NCBI GenBank assembly: GCA_024697645.1 | Contig: JAILFH010000073.1 | Coordinates: 1 to 34,207, forward strand | Length of the DNA stretch: 34,207 nucleotides | From: Prevotella sp. | Lineage (GTDB): Bacteria; Bacteroidota; Bacteroidia; Bacteroidales; Bacteroidaceae | Direction of reading: 5' to 3' | Part shown: positions 26,990 through 34,207 of the stretch, one piece after another | Layout: every line of letters starts with the position of its first letter | Numbering within the stretch: the first letter of the stretch is position 1 | Translations under genes and position numbers: made by a program | Notes under the pieces: model-generated | Told to the model about the DNA's origin: nothing | The model's input: only the letters and a program-made list of their open reading frames with translations | The model's database searches: none

Positions 26990-28192
26990 ATGTACGACAT
27001 TAATAGAATACGTAAAGATTTCCCAATTCTGGAGCGCGAGGTGTACGGACGACCACTGGTCTATCTCGACAACGCAGCGACAACGCAGAAGCCTCTCTGC
27101 GTGCTGGATGCGATGCGGGAAGAGTATCTGAATGTGAATGCCAACGTTCACCGCGGTGTTCACTATCTGTCGCAACAGGCTACGGACTTGCACGAAGCGG
27201 CACGCGAGACTATCAGGAAGTTCATCAACGCGAGGAAAACGGAAGAGATTGTCTTTACACGCGGCACGACAGAGGCTATCAACCTCGTGGCATCGAGTTT
27301 CTGCGAAAGTCAGATGAAGGCGGGCGATGAGGTGATTGTCAGCGAGATGGAACACCACTCGAACATCGTTCCCTGGCAGTTGCAGGCGAGTCGGTTGGGC
27401 ATTGTGCTGAAGGTGGTGCCGATGAAGGATAACTTCGAACTGGACCTGGAGGCACTGGAACAACTGTTCAGCGAGAAGACCCGACTCGTGAGCATCACGC
27501 ACGTAAGCAACGTGATGGGAACGGAGAATCCTGTCAGCGAGATTGTCAGGATGGCGCACGCACACGACGTGCCTGTGCTGATTGACGCTGCCCAGAGCGC
27601 TCCCCACGAGCCACTGGACGTGCAGGCAATAGGTTGCGACTTCCTGGCGCTGAGTGGACACAAGATGTATGGCCCAACGGGCATCGGCGTACTCTACGGG
27701 CGCGAGGAATGGCTCGAGAAACTACCTCCATATCAGGGAGGCGGTGAGATGATTGACCGCGTAACGTGGGAAAAAACTACATTTGAGCGACTACCGTTCA
27801 AGTTTGAAGCAGGCACTCCCGATTACATCGCCACTCACGGTCTGGCCACTGCAATCGGCTATCTGAATGCCATTGGCATGGAAGAGATTGCCGCCCACGA
27901 GAAGGAACTGGCCACCTATGCCGCCGAACAACTGAAGCAGATAGAAGGACTGGAACTGTATGGTGGCGGCTCATCGCTATCGTTCAATGTGGGTAATATC
28001 CACCATCTGGACATCGGTACCCTACTCGACCGACTGGGTATCGCCGTTCGCACAGGTCACCACTGCGCACAGCCGCTAATGACACGACTCGGTGTGCAGG
28101 GAACTGTCCGCGCCTCGCTCGCCTTGTATAACACCAAAGAGGAGATAGACACACTGGTGGCAGGACTGAAGCGGGTGGTGAAAATGTTCTAA
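26990..28192 (+). CDS. sufS: Cysteine desulfurase SufS (group II)
   Basis: A 400-residue, PLP-dependent aminotransferase class V enzyme that takes sulfur from L-cysteine as persulfide for Fe-S cluster assembly. PLP binds Lys225 (LSGHKMYGPTG), and Asp199/Gln202 in LIDAAQSAPH contact the cofactor. Catalytic Cys359 lies in RTGHHCAQPLM, the group II (SufS) signature. The open frame extends 52 codons upstream, but the start at 26990 (MYDINRIRKDFP) matches family length and follows the -7 box. Bacteroidota usually keep sufS with sufBCD; here it is alone with its own promoter, and its partners must be elsewhere. A palindromic element starts 2 bp after the stop. Confidence 0.95.
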   Translation: MYDINRIRKDFPILEREVYGRPLVYLDNAATTQKPLCVLDAMREEYLNVNANVHRGVHYLSQQATDLHEAARETIRKFINARKTEEIVFTRGTTEAINLVASSFCESQMKAGDEVIVSEMEHHSNIVPWQLQASRLGIVLKVVPMKDNFELDLEALEQLFSEKTRLVSITHVSNVMGTENPVSEIVRMAHAHDVPVLIDAAQSAPHEPLDVQAIGCDFLALSGHKMYGPTGIGVLYGREEWLEKLPPYQGGGEMIDRVTWEKTTFERLPFKFEAGTPDYIATHGLATAIGYLNAIGMEEIAAHEKELATYAAEQLKQIEGLELYGGGSSLSFNVGNIHHLDIGTLLDRLGIAVRTGHHCAQPLMTRLGVQGTVRASLALYNTKEEIDTLVAGLKRVVKMF

Positions 28193-28193
28193 T

Positions 28194-28435
28194 CAATTTA
28201 CAAGTTACAAATTACAAGTTACAAATATGATTTGCCCTGCGGTTTCGCTTTCAATGGACAAACTGAAAGTGATTGCTTCTAAAAACATTACAAAATAGCC
28301 CTGTAGTTTTCGTTACAGGGCTTTTCAATGGACAAACTGAGTGCGATTGCTTCAAAAAGCATTACATAATAGCCCTGTAGTTTTCGCTGCAGGGCAAATC
28401 ATATTTGTAACTTGTGACTTGTCATTTGTAAATTG
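28194..28435. mobile_element. 242-bp element with 47-bp inverted ends (MITE-like)
   Basis: The ends 28194-28240 and 28389-28435 are inverted copies with 43 of 47 positions matching. The interior is a ~75-bp direct repeat: GCCCTG-GTTTTCG hairpin plus TCAATGGACAAACTGA and GATTGCTTC-AAAA-CATTAC, in two full copies and a partial one. It has no gene and no target-site duplication that I can see. It fills the whole gap between convergent sufS and the small minus-strand gene. Confidence 0.7.
28297..28326 (+). terminator. Intrinsic terminator inside the palindromic element
   Basis: AGCCCTGTA (28297-28305) pairs with TACAGGGCT (28314-28322) and TTT follows. It probably ends the sufS transcript. A second hairpin of the same type lies at 28372-28395. 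Confidence 0.75.
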
Positions 28436-28454
28436 AAACAACGCGTAGGGGGAG

Positions 28455-28730
28455 TTACTTTAGCGCCTCACGACATTTCAGGACGGCGTGTAGGAACCAG
28501 ATGCAGGCTGCGGCACGCAGGAACAACGGACTCTCGAAAGGCAACACCGCGAAGGTGAAAGCGAGTTGCGCATTGATGAGCAACCACGTCTGACGAAGAT
28601 TCAACTCACGCTCCAGTACGTCTGAATAGTACTTGCAAAGCATTTCTACTGGCATTCTCACTGCCTTGGCGGCCATTTGAACAAAATTAGGCTTGCTCAC
28701 GTTGGTACGAATTGTCATTTCCTTATTCAT
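28455..28730 (-). CDS. Small hypothetical protein with hydrophobic C-terminal half
   Basis: 91 residues, not recognised. The first ~50 residues are polar and helical (MTIRTNVSKPNF, AAKAVRMPVEMLCKYYSDVLERELNLR). Residues ~50-84 are hydrophobic and may form one or two membrane segments (LINAQLAFTFAVLPF, LFLRAAACIWFLHAVL). A -7 box TAATTTTG (minus strand of 28782-28789) lies ~50 nt upstream, which supports a real gene. The start could also be Met5. It is convergent with sufS and divergent from rnhB. Confidence 0.6.
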   Translation of the reverse strand: MNKEMTIRTNVSKPNFVQMAAKAVRMPVEMLCKYYSDVLERELNLRQTWLLINAQLAFTFAVLPFESPLFLRAAACIWFLHAVLKCREALK

Positions 28731-28781
28731 ATTTCTTTTGTTATTTATCGATTAAACATGTTTGTTTCTTGTTTCTGGGTG

Positions 28782-28789
28782 CAAAATTA
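28782..28789 (-). promoter_or_regulatory. -7 element upstream of the small hypothetical gene
   Basis: The minus strand reads TAATTTTG, a perfect TAnnTTTG, followed by CACCC. No clear -33 TTG lies at the right distance. Confidence 0.45.
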
Positions 28790-28891
28790 GCCTCGTTTTG
28801 TGAAATTAAATTTCAAAAATCAACTTCATGTGTTAAAATCGGAATCCGTTAAGACTTTTTAACCTTTCTGCGATTTTTGTTTTCCAAACAC

Positions 28892-28922
28892 TTGGAGGTT
28901 GACTTGAAAATAGTTATTTTTG
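28892..28922 (+). promoter_or_regulatory. Promoter of rnhB
   Basis: TTG (28892-28894), 20 nt, TATTTTTG (28915-28922): exact Bacteroidota consensus, giving a ~30-nt leader before the ATG at 28958. Confidence 0.75.
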
Positions 28923-28957
28923 CACAAGAATTTAAACCGTAAAGCGAAGTTCAAATC

Positions 28958-29566
28958 ATGCTGAAGAGTCATTATTACGAAGGAAAAGTTGAAGCAGGCT
29001 GTGACGAGGCCGGTAGAGGATGTCTGGCGGGGAGTGTGTATGCGGCGGCAGTGATTCTGCCACCCGACTACGAAAACGCCGACCTGAACGATTCGAAACA
29101 ACTCTCCGAAAAGAGGCGCTATCAACTGCGAGAGCAAATTGAGCGCGACGCTGTGGCATGGGCTGTGGGCATCGTGACGCCGGAGGAAATCGACAAGATA
29201 AACATCTTGAACGCTTCTATCCTGGCTATGCACCGCGCGCTGGACCAACTGAAGGTGAGGCCTGAGGCTGTTATCGTTGACGGAAACAAGTTCAAATCAT
29301 ATAAAGACCTGCCGCATACATGCATTGTGAAAGGCGATGGAAAGTTTCTGGCGATTGCTGCGGCGTCGATACTCGCGAAGACCTATCGTGACGACTACAT
29401 GAACAAACTGGCAGAGGAATATCCCCAGTACGACTGGCTCTCGAACAAAGGCTATCCCACCCGCAAGCATCGTGAGGCGATTCGTCAGCATGGAATCACG
29501 CCCTATCACCGCAAATCGTACAACCTATTGGGCACAGAGGAACTCTCTCTGCCGTTCGACATTTAA
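28958..29566 (+). CDS. rnhB: Ribonuclease HII
   Basis: A 202-residue cytoplasmic enzyme that nicks RNA in RNA-DNA hybrids and removes single ribonucleotides from DNA. Catalytic acids are in place: Asp16 and Glu17 in CDEAGRGCLAG, Asp108 in VDGN, Asp127 in VKGDGKF. The conserved SILAKTYRD and GYPTRKHREAI strings follow, and length is typical. It leads a likely two-gene unit with the WYL regulator 26 nt downstream. Confidence 0.97.
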   Translation: MLKSHYYEGKVEAGCDEAGRGCLAGSVYAAAVILPPDYENADLNDSKQLSEKRRYQLREQIERDAVAWAVGIVTPEEIDKINILNASILAMHRALDQLKVRPEAVIVDGNKFKSYKDLPHTCIVKGDGKFLAIAAASILAKTYRDDYMNKLAEEYPQYDWLSNKGYPTRKHREAIRQHGITPYHRKSYNLLGTEELSLPFDI

Positions 29567-29592
29567 TCCACCTTCCTTCCAACCGAAAAGAA

Positions 29593-30540
29593 ATGCACCG
29601 AATTGAACGACAACTAGACATCATCCTGACACTCATCGATGGTAGTACGCACACCATCGAAGAACTGTGCAAAACCTTCAAGATGACGCAGCGCAACCTC
29701 TATTACACGTTTCAGAAAATGCGCGACTACGGATTTTACGTCAAGAAGGAGCGCAAAGGATTCTATCTCGACTTCAACTCACCGTTTTTCAGGCAGGTGG
29801 CCCACAACATCAACTTCTCCAACGACGAGGCCATCTACATTTATAAGATTATGGAGACCGTGAAGCCCAGTAACCGATACACTGAATCGATTTGCAACAA
29901 ACTTCATCGGGCTTACGACCTCGGACTGATCACCGACAAGAAACGACAGGAGCGAACAGCAAGAAACACCAGTCGGCTTCTGGAGGCCATCAACAGGAAG
30001 CGCGTGGTGGTGCTGAAGAAATATTCGTCGCCACACAGCAACACACAGAGCGACCGAACGATAGAACCGTTTACGTTCATGAGCGAACTGGGGGCTGTGA
30101 GGGGCTACGAACTGGCAACTCACCAAAACAAGACTTTCAAACTCTCACGTGCTAAATCGGTAGAGATTATTGAGGATATTATATGGAACCACGAGTACAT
30201 GAACAAACCCATCTTCACAGATCTCTTTCTCTTTAGTGGTGAGGAACGCCACCACATCCGTATTCGTATGGGCCGTCTATCGAGTAACCTGCTGCTGGAG
30301 GAATATCCTCATTCTGCAGCCTTCCTCACTCCCGATGGCCCTGACCACTGGCTATTGGAAACCGACGTAACGAGTTATGTGGGAATCGGACGATTCCTTA
30401 TCGGACTTGCCGACGACATCGAAATCCTCGAAGACGACGGCCTGCGCAAATATCTGAGAGAGCGACTGGAAATACTGAGAGAAAAAATAGGCGAACCGAA
30501 CCCTGCCCCTCTAAAAGACGACCCTACCCCTGCACCCTAA
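29593..30540 (+). CDS. WYL-domain transcriptional regulator
   Basis: A 315-residue protein with an N-terminal winged helix-turn-helix (~1-60, IERQLDIILTLIDGSTHTIEELCKTF opening, in shorter form HTIEELCKTFKMTQRNLYYT) and a WYL domain (~130-205: NRKRVVVLKKYSSP, TIEPFTFMSE, GYELATHQNKTFKLSRAKSVE). A C-terminal WCX-like extension covers ~215-300. WYL proteins sense a nucleic acid or other ligand and control DNA-damage, phage-defence or metabolic genes; the target is not visible. The last ~15 residues (EPNPAPLKDDPTPAP) are encoded by the first copy of a 48-bp repeat that continues past the stop, so this tail is probably acquired. Confidence 0.85.
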   Translation: MHRIERQLDIILTLIDGSTHTIEELCKTFKMTQRNLYYTFQKMRDYGFYVKKERKGFYLDFNSPFFRQVAHNINFSNDEAIYIYKIMETVKPSNRYTESICNKLHRAYDLGLITDKKRQERTARNTSRLLEAINRKRVVVLKKYSSPHSNTQSDRTIEPFTFMSELGAVRGYELATHQNKTFKLSRAKSVEIIEDIIWNHEYMNKPIFTDLFLFSGEERHHIRIRMGRLSSNLLLEEYPHSAAFLTPDGPDHWLLETDVTSYVGIGRFLIGLADDIEILEDDGLRKYLRERLEILREKIGEPNPAPLKDDPTPAP

Positions 30541-30640
30541 AAAACAACCCGACCCTGCCCTAAAAACGACCCTCCCCCCTGCCCCTAAAAAGCAACCCGA
30601 CCCTGCCCTAAAAACGACCCTCCCCCCTGCCCCTCCCGTA
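30494..30640. repeat. 48-bp tandem repeat spanning the 3' end of the WYL gene
   Basis: Units of CAACCCGACCCTGCCCTAAA followed by AACGACCCTCCCCCCTGCCCC begin at 30545 and 30593, exactly 48 bp apart. A degenerate copy at 30494-30544 encodes the last codons and stop of the WYL protein. A hairpin (CCCCTCCC/GGGCGGGG) follows at about 30629-30650. Confidence 0.85.
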
Positions 30641-30843
30641 AAGGGCGGGGAGTAATTAGTTTCTAAGGGTTATCAATTTCACGTTTCGGGTTATGATTTT
30701 CACATTCTTGCCCTTGGTGTACTCAAACGCAAGGTTCTCCAATTCTTATAAATTCAATGTAGCAAGAAAAATTCTCTAATTCTCTAATTCTCTAATTCTT
30801 GGTTAAAATTGGCAGTCGATTGTCTTTGGAGACCCTATAACAA

Positions 30844-30872
30844 TAAAAAAAGCCAGTTGTTTCCAACTGGCT
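30844..30872 (-). terminator. Intrinsic terminator of the Hsp20 gene
   Basis: A perfect 9-bp stem AGCCAGTTG/CAACTGGCT (30851-30872) followed on the minus strand by seven T. It lies ~40 nt past the Hsp20 stop. The spacer to the WYL gene also holds CTCTAATT tandem repeats at about 30775-30800. Confidence 0.9.
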
Positions 30873-30912
30873 ACATTCTCATTTTTTAAACTTATGGTTG
30901 AAAGGCGAGCGC

Positions 30913-31338
30913 TTATCCAATCTCAATCTGGCGCTCAACCTTGGTGCGTGCCTGTTCGGTCTTAGGCAGATCGACGGTGAGCACGCCGTTCTCTACGCGG
31001 GCAGCAATCTTTGCCTTCTCAACATCGTCCGGCAGAATCAAGGTCTGCTCAAACTTTGTGTAGTTGAACTCGCGGCGCAGATAGTGAGCCTTCTTGTCCT
31101 CCTGGCTCTGCTCCTGCTTCTTCTCCATCTTGATGACGAGGTTGCCCTCTTCGTTGATGTTCACGCTGAAATCCTCCTTCTTCAGGCCCGGAGCAGCAAG
31201 TTCTACGGTATAACCTTCTTCATTCTCAATGACGTTGATAGCAGGTGCGGTAGCATTTGCACGCGGCATAAAATCGTTGTCAAAGAAGTCGCCGAAAACT
31301 GTCGGCATCCAAGCGTTTCTGTGAATCATTGGTCTCAT
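30913..31338 (-). CDS. hsp20: Small heat shock protein (Hsp20/alpha-crystallin family)
   Basis: A 141-residue cytoplasmic chaperone that holds unfolding proteins. The alpha-crystallin domain is at ~35-135 (PAINVIENEEGYTVELAAPG, LKKEDFSVNINEEGNLVIKM, ARVENGVLTVDLPK), with the family's A/G-x-L-x-V motif as NGVLTVDLP. The N-terminus MRPMIHRNAWMPTVFGDFF is typical of Bacteroidota members. The open frame begins 5 codons earlier (MEEKI), but those codons contain a strong GGAGG ribosome binding site, so translation should start at 31338. Single-gene unit with its own terminator. Confidence 0.95.
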   Translation of the reverse strand: MRPMIHRNAWMPTVFGDFFDNDFMPRANATAPAINVIENEEGYTVELAAPGLKKEDFSVNINEEGNLVIKMEKKQEQSQEDKKAHYLRREFNYTKFEQTLILPDDVEKAKIAARVENGVLTVDLPKTEQARTKVERQIEIG

Positions 31339-31346
31339 AATTTTTT

Positions 31347-31351
31347 CCTCC
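31347..31351 (-). promoter_or_regulatory. Strong Shine-Dalgarno site of the Hsp20 gene
   Basis: GGAGG on the minus strand, 8 nt before the ATG at 31338. Such sites are uncommon in this window and it decides the start against the ATG at 31353. Confidence 0.75.
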
Positions 31352-31518
31352 ATTTTTTATTATTTGTAAGTTGTTAATACTCAGTTGTAATTTCTCTTTG
31401 AGTTCCTTGCGGCGCTCACTATATATTTTGCAACCTTCGTGCCACCGCCGAATCTATGCCATAATGTCACAAATTTAAGACAAAATGTCAGAAAATAAAC
31501 TTTTGATTCGCGGAAAAG

Positions 31519-31549
31519 TTGGAGATTGCAATGATTCTTTGTATATTTG
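31519..31549 (+). promoter_or_regulatory. Promoter of the GH3 gene
   Basis: TTG (31519-31521), 20 nt, TATATTTG (31542-31549): exact consensus, with a ~30-nt leader to the ATG at 31587. Confidence 0.8.
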
Positions 31550-31586
31550 TAGACACAATAACTAGCAACAAAATCCTTTTGAAATC

Positions 31587-33917
31587 ATGAAATTTTTCAG
31601 AACAATTGTGCTCGCCACCGTAGCGAGCCTCATCACAACAAACGCTATGGCACAACAAGCACCACAACTTAGCGCCGACAACATCGACGCCGTTTTGAAA
31701 GCGATGACCTTGCAGGAGAAAGCCCGACTGCTCGTGGGCAGCGCTACCGACTTCTTTGGCGAGACTGCCGTCGTAGGCAACAGCGCCACCCTCGTTCCAG
31801 GTGCTGCTGGTTCCACACCGGCTATTCCCAGACTGGGCATTCCAGCCACAGTGCTCACCGACGGACCTGCAGGCGTGAGAATCAATCCCACACGTGAGGG
31901 AACTACCGAGACTTTCTATGCAACAGGATTCCCTGTTGGATCCTGTCTGGCTGCTTCGTGGAATCAGGATCTGGTGCGCAAGGTTGGCGAAGCCATCGGC
32001 AACGAGACGATGGAGTATCGCTGCGACGTGATTCTGGCACCAGGCATGAATCTGCACCGTAGTCCACTCTGTGGCCGTAACTTCGAATATTACAGTGAAG
32101 ACCCACTGCTAACGGGAAAGATTGCTGCCGCCTATATTCAGGGCGTACAGAGTCAGGGTGCAGGCGTCTCGGCCAAGCACTTCGCCGTGAACTCCCAGGA
32201 GACAGACCGCACCAGTACAGACGAGCGCCTGTCAGTGCGTGCCGCACGCGAACTCTATCTGCGTGGCTTTGAGATTGCCGTACGCGAGAGTGCTCCCTGG
32301 ACCATCATGTCGTCGTACAATCTGATAAATGGTCAATACTCAATGGGTAACCTCGACTTGCTGACAAAGATTCTCCGTGACGACTGGGGCTACAAGGGCA
32401 TCGTGATGACCGACTGGATTGGCATTCGCGACGGACTGCGCACCATCGACGAAGTGATAGCCGGTAACGACCTGATGGAACCCGGACAGAAGCGACAGGC
32501 CGAACAGATTGTAGAAGGAGTGGAGAACGGCACACTCGACATTGCCTACGTCGACCGCAACGTTCGCAGAATGCTGGAATACATCGTGAAAACGCCCAGT
32601 TTCCGCCACTATCCCGCCACGAACAAGCCCGACCTAAAGGCTCATGCCCAAATCACCAGACAATCTGCCAACGAGGGAATCGTCCTGCTGAAGAACGGCA
32701 ACCTGCCCAGCGGAGCAAAGGCTGAAGGAAAGACGCTCCCCCTGAAAGACCTGAAGAACGTTGCACTCTTCGGCGTGAGCAGTTACCATTTTCTCTCGGG
32801 CGGCACAGGCTCGGGATGTGTACACACACCCTATGTAGTCGATATGGTAGAAGGTCTGAAGAACGCTGGCATCAGTACCACCAAGATGCTGACCGAGGTC
32901 TATCAGAAATATTTGGAATTCGCAAGCGTGAAATACAATGCTGAGAATATGCGAGGTGAATGGTTCATGCAAGGCGCTTGGGGCGAACAGAAGTATCCCG
33001 AGATGGAGGTGAGCAGAAGACTCATCAACAATGACGTAAGAAATGCCGAAGCAGCCATCATCACCATCGGCAGACAGGCTGGCGAGGGCGGCGACCGCAA
33101 TATGGAGACCGAATTCAATCTCAATGACGACGAGCGCGCACTCATCAAGAATGTCTGTGAGGTGTTCCACGCTCAGGACAAGCCCGTAGTGGTAGTTATC
33201 AACAGCGGCTCAGTGATCGAGACCGCATCGTGGCGCGAATTGCCCGATGCCATTCTCTGCGCATGGCAGCCGGGCGAAGAGGCTGGTAACTCCGTAGTTG
33301 ACATCCTGACCGGAAAGGTCTGTCCATCGGGTAAACTCACGATGACCTGGCCCATCGACGGCTATGATCACTATTCTTCTCGAAACTATCCCGGACGGAA
33401 CCGCGTCAGCAACCACGACGAGGACATCTACGTGGGCTATCGCTATTTCGACACGTTCAAGAAAGACGTCGCCTACCCCTTCGGCTATGGTTTGAGTTAT
33501 ACCACATTCGACTACTCGAAGCCCAGCGTGAAGGTGAATGGCGATCGCATCAGCGTGAGTGTGACGGTGAAGAACACAGGTAAGGTGAGCGGTAAGGAAG
33601 TGGCACAAGTCTATGTTACGGCTCCACAAGGAAAACTCGAAAAACCCGCACAGGAACTGAAGGCATTCGCCAAGACTCGCGAACTGAAGCCAGGCGAGAG
33701 CCAGACGCTCACGATGGAACTGGCACGTCGCGACCTTGCAAGTTACGACGAGGCCAACAGTCAGTGGCTTACGGAAGGCGGTTCCTATACGTTCAGCATC
33801 GGTGCCTCGAGCCGCGACATCCGAAACACGGTAGCCGTGAAGGTAGGTCAGTACACCGAAAAGACCAGCGATGCCCTGCGCCCGAAGCATGAGCTGAAGT
33901 TGCTGAAGCAACAATAA
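31587..33917 (+). CDS. GH3 family beta-glycosidase (BglX-like)
   Basis: A 776-residue secreted enzyme with signal peptide 1-22 (TTNAMA/QQ). The GH3 N-terminal barrel covers ~30-330: TDGPAGVR with Asp92, KHF at 197-199, and nucleophile Asp276 in GIVMTDWIGI. The C-terminal alpha/beta domain (~365-590) contains GRQAGEGGDRN, where the catalytic acid is expected, and the fibronectin III-like domain covers ~660-760 (VSVTVKNTGKVSGKEVAQVYV). Length and order match periplasmic beta-glucosidases; beta-xylosidase or related specificity is possible. It has its own promoter and is not linked to the fructan operon. A palindromic element begins directly after the stop. Confidence 0.93.
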   Translation: MKFFRTIVLATVASLITTNAMAQQAPQLSADNIDAVLKAMTLQEKARLLVGSATDFFGETAVVGNSATLVPGAAGSTPAIPRLGIPATVLTDGPAGVRINPTREGTTETFYATGFPVGSCLAASWNQDLVRKVGEAIGNETMEYRCDVILAPGMNLHRSPLCGRNFEYYSEDPLLTGKIAAAYIQGVQSQGAGVSAKHFAVNSQETDRTSTDERLSVRAARELYLRGFEIAVRESAPWTIMSSYNLINGQYSMGNLDLLTKILRDDWGYKGIVMTDWIGIRDGLRTIDEVIAGNDLMEPGQKRQAEQIVEGVENGTLDIAYVDRNVRRMLEYIVKTPSFRHYPATNKPDLKAHAQITRQSANEGIVLLKNGNLPSGAKAEGKTLPLKDLKNVALFGVSSYHFLSGGTGSGCVHTPYVVDMVEGLKNAGISTTKMLTEVYQKYLEFASVKYNAENMRGEWFMQGAWGEQKYPEMEVSRRLINNDVRNAEAAIITIGRQAGEGGDRNMETEFNLNDDERALIKNVCEVFHAQDKPVVVVINSGSVIETASWRELPDAILCAWQPGEEAGNSVVDILTGKVCPSGKLTMTWPIDGYDHYSSRNYPGRNRVSNHDEDIYVGYRYFDTFKKDVAYPFGYGLSYTTFDYSKPSVKVNGDRISVSVTVKNTGKVSGKEVAQVYVTAPQGKLEKPAQELKAFAKTRELKPGESQTLTMELARRDLASYDEANSQWLTEGGSYTFSIGASSRDIRNTVAVKVGQYTEKTSDALRPKHELKLLKQQ

Positions 33918-34154
33918 AGGTTGTAGAAGGGTATAAAGGGGAGTGAAAGGGTAGAAAAGGGACGATAGTCCTGCCTGCTGATTGTAGGGGCAGACCCCCG
34001 TGTCTGCCTGAACAATAACGAACAACCCGTACTCCCATACACCTCAAATACGCGGGCAGACACGGGGGCCTGCCCCTACATTTGGCTGCTAAACATACGT
34101 CCCTTTTCTCCCCTTTTCTTCCTTTTTCTCCCCTTTATGCCTTTGCTACAAACC
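33918..34154. mobile_element. Palindromic element with nested inverted repeats after GH3 (MITE/REP-like)
   Basis: The inner arms 33983-34008 (TGTAGGGGCAGACCCCCGTG...) and 34055-34080 match inversely at 25 of 26 positions. The outer purine-rich arm (33918-33964, AAGGGG/AGAAAAGGGACG words) is an imperfect inverse of 34091-34154. The interior has no gene. Strings of the GTAGGGGCAGACCC type are, as far as I recall, common extragenic repeats in gut bacteria. Confidence 0.65.
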
Positions 34155-34156
34155 AC

Positions 34157-34203
34157 AAGAGAGCCGCGACCCTTCACAGGCCGCGGCTCTCTTAAGTTTG
34201 TTT
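34157..34203 (+). terminator. Intrinsic terminator at the right edge
   Basis: A 12-bp stem AAGAGAGCCGCG/CGCGGCTCTCTT (34157-34168 with 34182-34193) followed by AAGTTTGTTT. It can end GH3 transcription 240 nt past its stop, or serve a minus-strand gene entering from beyond the window. Confidence 0.8.
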
Positions 34204-34207
34204 ACGA

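Noticed and set aside
33983..34080. Simple terminator of GH3
   Set aside because: The arms are 26 bp with a 46-nt loop and no T tract, so it fits a repeat element better; the clear terminator is at 34157-34203.

Overview
The window looks like a chromosomal segment of a gut or rumen Bacteroidota, most like Prevotella/Segatella and relatives. The signs are a SusC/SusD pair, a hybrid two-component regulator, a BspA-like leucine-rich-repeat surface protein, promoters of the Bacteroides type (TTG or TTTG, 19-20 nt, TAnnTTTG), weak ribosome binding sites, and long intergenic gaps rich in palindromes and short tandem repeats. No rRNA, tRNA, CRISPR array, integrase or transposase gene was seen.

Layout. 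1-2282: a lone UmuD/LexA-like S24 peptidase (minus) in repeat-rich non-coding DNA that holds two copies of a ~135-bp repeat. 2283-9305: a 2340-residue BspA-like protein (minus) with about fifty LRR_5 repeats and a C-terminal dockerin-like tail, read from a good promoter at 9503-9534. 9306-10700: about 1.4 kb of non-coding, palindrome-rich DNA. 10710-11363: a DUF1573 protein (minus) whose start abuts an array of 13-bp palindromes. 11696-21053: a fructan-type polysaccharide utilization operon (minus) in the order susC, susD, DUF4960 surface lipoprotein, GH32. 21625-23985: the divergent hybrid regulator (plus). 24361-26877: a GH27 enzyme (minus). 26990-28192: sufS (plus), divergent from GH27. 28455-28730: a small membrane-like hypothetical (minus). 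28958-30540: rnhB followed by a WYL regulator (plus). 30913-31338: Hsp20 (minus). 31587-33917: a GH3 glycosidase (plus), followed by another palindromic element and a strong terminator.

How the genes work together. The susC-susD-DUF4960-GH32 set with a divergent regulator carrying a periplasmic sugar-binding sensor resembles the levan/inulin locus of Bacteroides thetaiotaomicron (BT1754 regulator, BT1760-BT1763). The likely scheme is capture by SusD and the DUF4960 lipoprotein, import by SusC, and cleavage by GH32. GH27 may add removal of alpha-galactose or a related sugar; GH3 looks like an independent beta-glycosidase unit.

Most notable. The hybrid regulator keeps its phospho-acceptor His but has no HATPase domain. 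The GH32 has Glu where the family nucleophile Asp should be. The DUF4960 protein carries two nearly identical copies of its domain. Several ~225-240-bp palindromic elements with 26-47-bp inverted ends sit between genes. All identity estimates are by eye, and no database search was made.
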